27,207 bases of DNA, taken from NCBI GenBank assembly GCA_017608295.1, contig JAFCGF010000024.1, positions 1 to 27,207 on the forward strand, in the 5' to 3' direction. The position numbers were made by a program, and so were the translations under genes. This DNA is from Candidatus Woesearchaeota archaeon (GTDB lineage Archaea; Nanoarchaeota; Nanoarchaeia; Woesearchaeales; JAGVZT01). This document shows, piece after piece, positions 22,569 through 27,207 of this stretch. Position 1 is the first letter of the stretch. Each line of letters starts with the position of its first letter. Below the pieces are notes generated by a model. It was not told where the DNA came from and did no database searches. It worked only from the letters and a program-made list of their open reading frames with translations.

Positions 22569-22907
22569 ATGAAAATTGCATTTACAACAAAGGGAACAGC
22601 ATGGGGCTCCCAAATGGATCCACGATTTGGAAGAACAGAATTTTTCCTGGTGTATGATGAAGAGAAAGATGAGTTCGCCCATTTTGATAACAGGGCAATA
22701 GAAAACGAAGCTCATGGAGCGGGGCCTAAAACTGCTCAAAAACTCTTCGGGATGAAAGCCAATGTACTGATAACCGGAAACGGCCCTGGCGGAAATGCTG
22801 CGGCTGTCCTTGAAAAAGCCGGCCTGAAAATATTCATTGGGGCAGGCGGAATGACAGTCAAAGAAGCTTTTAACGCTTATCAGAACGGGAAACTGAAAGA
22901 GTTCTGA
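22569..22907 (+). CDS. NifX/NifB-type (MTH1175-like) protein, second copy
   Basis: The 112-residue protein shares the fold of the first copy: KIAFTTKGTAWGSQMDPRFGR, ANVLITGNGPGGNAAAVLEKAG and KIFIGAGGMTVKEAFNAYQNGKL. It has no cysteine at all. The orange protein of Desulfovibrio holds its Mo-Cu cluster without covalent cysteine ligands, so a cysteine-free copy here fits a non-covalent cluster carrier better than a classical Fe-S protein. It starts 11 bases after the second ATPase gene. Together the two NifX-like genes flank the two ATPase genes. Confidence 0.9.
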   Translation: MKIAFTTKGTAWGSQMDPRFGRTEFFLVYDEEKDEFAHFDNRAIENEAHGAGPKTAQKLFGMKANVLITGNGPGGNAAAVLEKAGLKIFIGAGGMTVKEAFNAYQNGKLKEF

Positions 22908-22946
22908 TTATTGTCATCAAAGAGGGTGAGATTACAAAGTTAAGCT

Positions 22947-23978
22947 ATGCTGATTGAGATTTTTCATGTCCTGAAACAGGCCATCATGATCACCGGCTTT
23001 GTTTTTGTGATGATGCTGGTTATCGAGTATGTCAATGTTCAAACCAATGGCATCTGGAAAAATTCAATTGCAGGGAGTAAATGGAAACAATACATATTTG
23101 CCGCGGTATTAGGAGCAATACCCGGTTGCCTTGGCGCTTTTACAGCAGTTACATTGTTTTCACACCGCATCCTTTCGTTTGGGGCCATCGTAACAGCAAT
23201 GATCGCTACCAGTGGCGATGAAGCTTTTGTGATGTTTGCCATGTTCCCAAAACAAGCTATTTTACTAACAGCCATTATTTTTATTATCGGCATTTTTGCC
23301 GGATATATCACTGATAAAGTTTATAAGCCCGGGAAAATATTAAAGAGCTTATCAGAGAAAAGTTTTCCTCTTCATGAAGAAGACCAATGCAAATGTTTTC
23401 AAAAGGATAAATTTCTGCAGCAATTACTGAAGCCTTCGGTGTATCGTTTGCTCTTGATCATTCTGATTTTATCTCTACTTACTGCCATTTTAACAGGAAC
23501 ACTTGCCGGGGATTCAAAGCTCTGGATAAAGCTTACCATCCTGATTACAGCGGGTTTTTCCCTGTTTATTATTGTAAGTGTCCCCGAACATTTTCTGAAG
23601 AAGCACCTTTGGGAACATATCGTAAAAATGCATCTTCCCCGGATATTTTTATGGACATTCGGGACCCTTTTGGTTTTCAGTTTTTTATTGAATTATATCG
23701 ACATTCAGACTTGGTTAACAGATAACATGTTGGTTGTCCTTGTTGTAGCTGTATTGGTTGGGATCATTCCCGAATCAGGGCCACATTTGATCTTTGTGAC
23801 ACTATTTGCACAGGGAACCATTCCATTTAGTGTGCTATTAGCAAGTTCAATATCGCAGGACGGGCATGGGATGCTCCCTCTGCTTGCTGAATCAAAACGA
23901 AGTTTTTTTACTGTAAAAGCTGTGAATATCATCTATGCGCTAATCATAGGGATTACTGGTTATTTAACAGGGTTTTAA
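22947..23978 (+). CDS. Predicted multi-pass metal exporter (ArsP_2-type, putative Mn transporter)
   Basis: The 343-residue integral membrane protein matches the putative 10-TM heavy-metal exporter family, often called a putative manganese transporter. It has an early LEYVN-like segment (VIEYVNVQTNG), then GAIPGCLGAFTAVTLFSHRILSFGAIVTAMIATSGDEAFVMFAMFP. A central hydrophilic loop (about 133-165) contains CKCF, and a second half mirrors the first: GIIPESGPHLIFVTLFAQGTIPFSVLLASSISQDGHGMLPLLAESK. The inverted-repeat halves suggest a transport core. Its place directly after the NifX-MinD genes suggests export of a metal or metal-related ligand handled by them. Real substrate unknown. Confidence 0.82.
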   Translation: MLIEIFHVLKQAIMITGFVFVMMLVIEYVNVQTNGIWKNSIAGSKWKQYIFAAVLGAIPGCLGAFTAVTLFSHRILSFGAIVTAMIATSGDEAFVMFAMFPKQAILLTAIIFIIGIFAGYITDKVYKPGKILKSLSEKSFPLHEEDQCKCFQKDKFLQQLLKPSVYRLLLIILILSLLTAILTGTLAGDSKLWIKLTILITAGFSLFIIVSVPEHFLKKHLWEHIVKMHLPRIFLWTFGTLLVFSFLLNYIDIQTWLTDNMLVVLVVAVLVGIIPESGPHLIFVTLFAQGTIPFSVLLASSISQDGHGMLPLLAESKRSFFTVKAVNIIYALIIGITGYLTGF

Positions 23979-23985
23979 CACAAAA

Positions 23986-25221
23986 ATGGATTCTTTCCAG
24001 ATGCATTTAACATCCGCTATATCAAAACGCAACTTTTTTTCCCTGCTCTGGCATGCTGGTTTTTTAGCGCTTGCCCAAAATTTTATGGATGTAGATACTG
24101 TGGTTCCGGCCATGTTGGTTGATGCCGGCGGCAGTGCAGTTCAGATTGGAATCATGACGGCTATCATGCTGGGTGGGTCTAGTTTTACACAACTCTTCTT
24201 TGCCCCGTTTATCAGCAATTATCATTATAAAAAAAGATTTCTGTTGTTAGGAATTAACTCCAGGATCCTGTCCCTGCTGGGTCTGGGAATCCTGCTTTTG
24301 TTTTCATTCTTAATCAATGGGGAATATATCATCTGGATGATCTTTATATTGATCACTGCTTTCTCCCTTGGTGGTGCTTTTGCCAATGTAAGTTATACTG
24401 ATATATTAGGCAAATCAGTCATTCCGGATTCCCGGAAGTCATTTTTTTCCTCAAAGCAGGTCATTACCGGAGTTGTATTGCTTTTTTCAGCACTGCTTGC
24501 TAAAAAAGTGTTAATCTTATCGGATTATCCTGTCAATTATGGATATCTGTTTTTAATTGCTTTTGGAGCCCTGTCCATTGCCTCGCTTGGTTTTTGGAAC
24601 CTGAAAGAAGTTATCCCTTCTAAGATGACTGTCAAATCCCCCGGGCACTTTCTTCATCTGGTAAAAACAGAGATCACGCAAAACCGAAAGTTGGGATACT
24701 TCCTGGGATTTATCAATACAATGGGAATCAGCATTGCGTTGCTTCCATTCATCATTCTATATGCAAAAGAATTTTATCACACCCAGAGTGCTGACACAGG
24801 ATTGTTTCTGCTGTACAAGGTGATTGGAAGCGTGGCAGCCGGTTTTATATTATTCGCCCTGGCCGGGAAGTATAAATACCGCTATTTACTTTACGGGAGT
24901 GCAGTACTGGCTTTCATTCTTCCATTATTTATACTCCTCTCTTCCGGTATGCCTTCATTCGTCAGTATCTTTTTTATCGGCGGCATCATCTTTACGGCTT
25001 ACAGTATTTCGATGAATGGTGTTTTGTTAGAGATTTCCGGAAACGAAAACCGGGCGTTATATGCAGGAATAGCCGGAGCCGGTAATATTCTTCCGGCTCT
25101 TTTTCCTTTATTGAGTGGATGGATCATCAAGCAGTATGGGTTTGAGCCCTTCTTTATCCTGTTCATGGTCATCATTTTGTCCTCTCTGTTTTTTATCTAT
25201 AAAATCGGATGTAAGAAATAA
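23986..25221 (+). CDS. MFS transporter, 12 transmembrane segments
   Basis: The 411-residue protein is a major facilitator. It has an N-terminal FLALAQNFMDVDTVVPAML segment, about twelve hydrophobic segments, a central loop (GFWNLKEVIPSKMTVKSPG) and a C-terminal half ending in a basic IGCKK. No motif reveals the substrate. It begins 7 bases after the metal-exporter gene and so belongs to the same transcript. Relatives are often found next to this exporter in anaerobes, but a shared substrate is only inferred. A poly-T stretch follows the start codon by about 45 bases without disturbing the frame. Confidence 0.87.
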   Translation: MDSFQMHLTSAISKRNFFSLLWHAGFLALAQNFMDVDTVVPAMLVDAGGSAVQIGIMTAIMLGGSSFTQLFFAPFISNYHYKKRFLLLGINSRILSLLGLGILLLFSFLINGEYIIWMIFILITAFSLGGAFANVSYTDILGKSVIPDSRKSFFSSKQVITGVVLLFSALLAKKVLILSDYPVNYGYLFLIAFGALSIASLGFWNLKEVIPSKMTVKSPGHFLHLVKTEITQNRKLGYFLGFINTMGISIALLPFIILYAKEFYHTQSADTGLFLLYKVIGSVAAGFILFALAGKYKYRYLLYGSAVLAFILPLFILLSSGMPSFVSIFFIGGIIFTAYSISMNGVLLEISGNENRALYAGIAGAGNILPALFPLLSGWIIKQYGFEPFFILFMVIILSSLFFIYKIGCKK

Positions 25222-25249
25222 TAAGAAATTAATAATTAACTTGCAGATC

Positions 25250-26191
25250 ATGTATAAATATTTATTCGGACCGGTGCCGTCGAGGCGTTTGGGAATGTCA
25301 CTCGGAGTTGATCTTGTCCCTCATAAAATATGTTCATTAAACTGTATTTATTGTGAATGTGGTCGCACAACCAATTTAACAACCGAAAGAAAAGAATATG
25401 TTCCTTACGATAAGGTAATTGAGGAATTAAAACATTTTATGAGCAACAATCCTGCACCTGACTACATTACTTTTTCCGGATCCGGTGAACCAACTCTTAA
25501 TTCACGCATTGGAGATGTGATAGAATTTATAAAAAAAAATTATCCTGATATTTCTCTTGCCTTACTTACAAACGGAACCCTGTTAAACAACAAAGAAGTA
25601 AGAAAGGAAATCTTAAAAACCGACCTTGTGCTCCCCTCTTTGGATGCAGCATCAGATATTGCATATAGAAAAATTAACAGACCTTTTCATTCTTTGGATC
25701 TAACTGATTATATAAACGGTTTGGTACAATTTAGAAAGGAATACAGTGGAAAAATATGGCTGGAAGTTCTTATTATACCGGAATATAATCATGATAAGGA
25801 AAATTTAAAATTGCTTAAAGAAGCATTTCTAAAAATCAAGCCGGAACGCATACAATTAAACACTCTTGACAGGCCAGGAGTGATTGACGGGTTAAGAGCT
25901 GCAAGCAGACAGGAATTGCAAAAAATTGTAAATTTCTGGGAGTTAGATCATGTTGAGATCATTGCGGCATCTCCTGAGCGAAAAGAGATTAAATCATATC
26001 GTTCGGATACTGAATCGGCTATTCTAGAAACGATTTCCAGGAGACCATGCACGCTTGATGATCTTGTAAAAATATTAGGATTACATGTTAATGAAATAAA
26101 TAAATATCTTGATGTATTAGCATCAGAAGATAAAATTGAACCTGTCAGACAGCAACGAGGCATATTTTATCAAATTAAAAAAGGAAAATAG
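25250..26191 (+). CDS. Radical SAM protein with C-terminal winged-helix-like domain
   Basis: With the start at 25250 the protein has 313 residues. The longer frame from 25115 overlaps the MFS gene and adds 45 unrelated residues. It opens FGPVPSRRLGMSLGVDLVPH, then the cluster motif C28-x3-C32-x2-C35 (CSLNCIYC), the GSGEPTLN motif II-like segment, and ALLTNGTLL. This is the COG0731-like radical SAM group. About 65 residues at the C-terminus (SAILETISRRPCTLDDLVKI onward) look like a winged helix. It binds a [4Fe-4S] cluster and generates a deoxyadenosyl radical; the substrate is unknown. It lies 28 bases after the MFS gene and 9 before the methyltransferase, and is co-transcribed with the cluster. 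Confidence 0.9.
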   Translation: MYKYLFGPVPSRRLGMSLGVDLVPHKICSLNCIYCECGRTTNLTTERKEYVPYDKVIEELKHFMSNNPAPDYITFSGSGEPTLNSRIGDVIEFIKKNYPDISLALLTNGTLLNNKEVRKEILKTDLVLPSLDAASDIAYRKINRPFHSLDLTDYINGLVQFRKEYSGKIWLEVLIIPEYNHDKENLKLLKEAFLKIKPERIQLNTLDRPGVIDGLRAASRQELQKIVNFWELDHVEIIAASPERKEIKSYRSDTESAILETISRRPCTLDDLVKILGLHVNEINKYLDVLASEDKIEPVRQQRGIFYQIKKGK

Positions 26192-26200
26192 ACTCTATTT

Positions 26201-26854
26201 ATGGAAACTAAAATTTATCCGGATTCGGGTGTTGAACTATCCCGCTTCACATCAAAACATTACGACAGGCTTATTAACCTGGCCTCATTCGGACTATACA
26301 ACGGATTCATTCGCCGGGCTATACATGAGATGAATGTGCAACCGGATGATATCATCCTGGATCTGGGATGCGGTACCGGGAGAAATGCCGTGTTGATGGC
26401 ATCATACCTCTCTGAAAAAGGGAGGATAACCGGTTTGGATGTGTCAGAAATCATGGAACTACAGTTTAACCGAAATTTCTCCGGAGATAAACGGGTTCGT
26501 TTTATCAGGCAAAGAGCAGATATTCCATTCGACCTGCAACAGCAATTCGATAAGATCTTAATTAGTTTTGTAATCCACGGCTTTCCTCATGAAGTGAGAA
26601 AAACAGTCATAAACAATGTTTACAACCACCTGAAGCCGGGAGGCTCGTTTTATATGCTTGATTTTTCAGAATTCAATATGGCAAAAATGCCGGTTCATCA
26701 CCGATTTGTTTTTAAAACCATTGAGTGTAAATATGCTTTTGACTTTATTGAAAAAGACTGGAAACATATATTAAGCGAATATGGATTTGCTGATTTTACA
26801 GAAACATTCTTCCTGAAAAAATATGTAAGATTACTGAAAGCGGCAAAAGAATAA
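26201..26854 (+). CDS. Class I SAM-dependent methyltransferase
   Basis: The 217-residue protein has the Rossmann methyltransferase motif I ILDLGCGTGRN (52-62). A G-L-D-V-S acidic loop (GRITGLDVSEIM), the motif-IV-like strand FDKILISFVIHGFPHE and LKPGGSFYMLDFSEF follow. It resembles the UbiE/small-molecule group. The substrate may be a small metabolite or a metalloid; this is not decided by sequence. It begins 9 bases after the radical SAM gene and 9 bases before the truncated MFS gene, so it is the last intact gene of the cluster. Confidence 0.9.
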   Translation: METKIYPDSGVELSRFTSKHYDRLINLASFGLYNGFIRRAIHEMNVQPDDIILDLGCGTGRNAVLMASYLSEKGRITGLDVSEIMELQFNRNFSGDKRVRFIRQRADIPFDLQQQFDKILISFVIHGFPHEVRKTVINNVYNHLKPGGSFYMLDFSEFNMAKMPVHHRFVFKTIECKYAFDFIEKDWKHILSEYGFADFTETFFLKKYVRLLKAAKE

Positions 26855-26863
26855 ATAATTCCT

Positions 26864-27097
26864 ATGGATACACTATTTTCTGATAAAGAAAGGGTAAAAA
26901 TCTTTGGAATAATCTTTTACATGGTTCTGCTCAGCTGGATCTCAATAAAAATTGTTCTGCCTGTATTGCCCAGTCTGGATGAGATACTGAAAACTTCATC
27001 GGCAAATATCCAGTTATCTGTTACCATTTTTTTGCTTTTCTTTTCTTTATCACGGTTGTTCTGGGGGCCAATTGCTTATGTTTTAGGCAATACTTAG
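26864..27097 (+). pseudogene. Truncated MFS transporter, N-terminal part only
   Basis: The frame codes for 77 residues with two transmembrane segments (VKIFGIIFYMVLLSWISIKIVLPVLPSL and IQLSVTIFLLFFSLSRLFWGPI), the beginning of a Bcr/CflA-like drug-efflux MFS. The family has about 400 residues. The usual motif A after the second segment (GPISDRxGRR-type) is replaced by GPIAYVLGNT and a stop. The stop codon TAG overlaps the start of a GGGTCTGG sequence that looks like a transposon end, so the gene was probably cut by an insertion. The rest may lie beyond the window or be lost. Confidence 0.65.
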
Positions 27098-27207
27098 GGT
27101 CTGGTGAACAACTCAACATTTTTCCGGCAGCAAAATCACTGTTGGGTTAGCAAAATACCCGAAAACAATTTTCACAAGCCAGTTTTTTAACTCATTTACA
27201 ACAGAGA
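27097..27207. mobile_element. Possible end of an insertion sequence
   Basis: From 27097 the sequence begins GGGTCTGGTGAACAACTCAA, similar in style to the termini of several Bacteroidota insertion sequences that start GGGTCTG. It interrupts the MFS frame exactly at this point. No transposase or second inverted repeat is visible before the window ends, so the family is not assigned. Confidence 0.35.

Noticed and set aside
20462..22907. Nitrogenase cofactor assembly genes
   Set aside because: The NifX-like proteins are stand-alone small domains and no nifHDK, nifE/N or nifB radical SAM gene is nearby; the radical SAM protein downstream is of another group.
25115..25249. Longer N-terminus for the radical SAM protein
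   Set aside because: The 45 extra residues are Ser/Cys-rich, overlap the MFS gene in another frame, and the family begins at MYKYLFGPVPSRRLG.

Overview
The window looks like a chromosomal segment of an anaerobic member of the Bacteroidota, probably Bacteroidales-like. The signs are a GldB-type gliding lipoprotein, lipoproteins and barrel proteins typical of the phylum, a DUF7935-like membrane protein, and several promoter-like sites of the phylum's TTTG / TAnnTTTG form. Most genes also lack Shine-Dalgarno sites. No rRNA, tRNA or CRISPR array was recognised. The assignment rests on protein resemblance read by eye.

Bases 1-5300 are an accessory-looking region, almost all on the minus strand. 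It holds a truncated start of a secreted surface protein, a DUF6150/Septknot-type protein (a family known for a deep protein knot), a small unknown protein, an HU protein overlapping a small lipoprotein, and a small zinc-ribbon protein. It also holds an AT-rich 753-residue orphan with a zinc ribbon and a C-terminal PD-(D/E)xK nuclease-like motif.

Bases 5400-18350 are housekeeping genes: a baeRF/Balon-type eRF1-like protein, the ComM/YifB ATPase, GldB, an outer-membrane barrel protein, NAD synthetase, a leftward run (M23 peptidase, MerR regulator, alkyltransferase-like protein, Mrp ATPase, NifU-like protein), alanyl-tRNA synthetase and a membrane protein. A repeat system runs through this part. 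Tandem repeats with a strict 7-base period occur in or beside nadE, mrp, the alkyltransferase-like gene and alaS. Two of the five arrays adjoin palindromic elements of about 90 bp that end in GGGGGTA. In nadE and alaS the repeats are translated in frame at domain linkers, and in the alkyltransferase-like gene they supply the C-terminal tail and stop codon.

Bases 18440-26860 form a rightward cluster behind a promoter with a perfect 14-bp palindrome between its two boxes. It encodes a DUF134 regulator, a DUF5320 protein, zinc-ribbon proteins, a cupin, two NifX-like proteins flanking two MinD-type ATPases with inserted ferredoxin domains, a predicted metal exporter, an MFS transporter, a radical SAM protein and a methyltransferase. 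The core resembles the orange-protein (orp) operon of Desulfovibrio, where a NifX-like protein carries a Mo-Cu cluster. I infer a metal-cluster assembly and export system whose Bacteroidota version I do not recognise as characterised. A partial duplication inside the cluster records an insertion or rearrangement. The window ends in a truncated MFS gene abutting what may be an insertion-sequence end.
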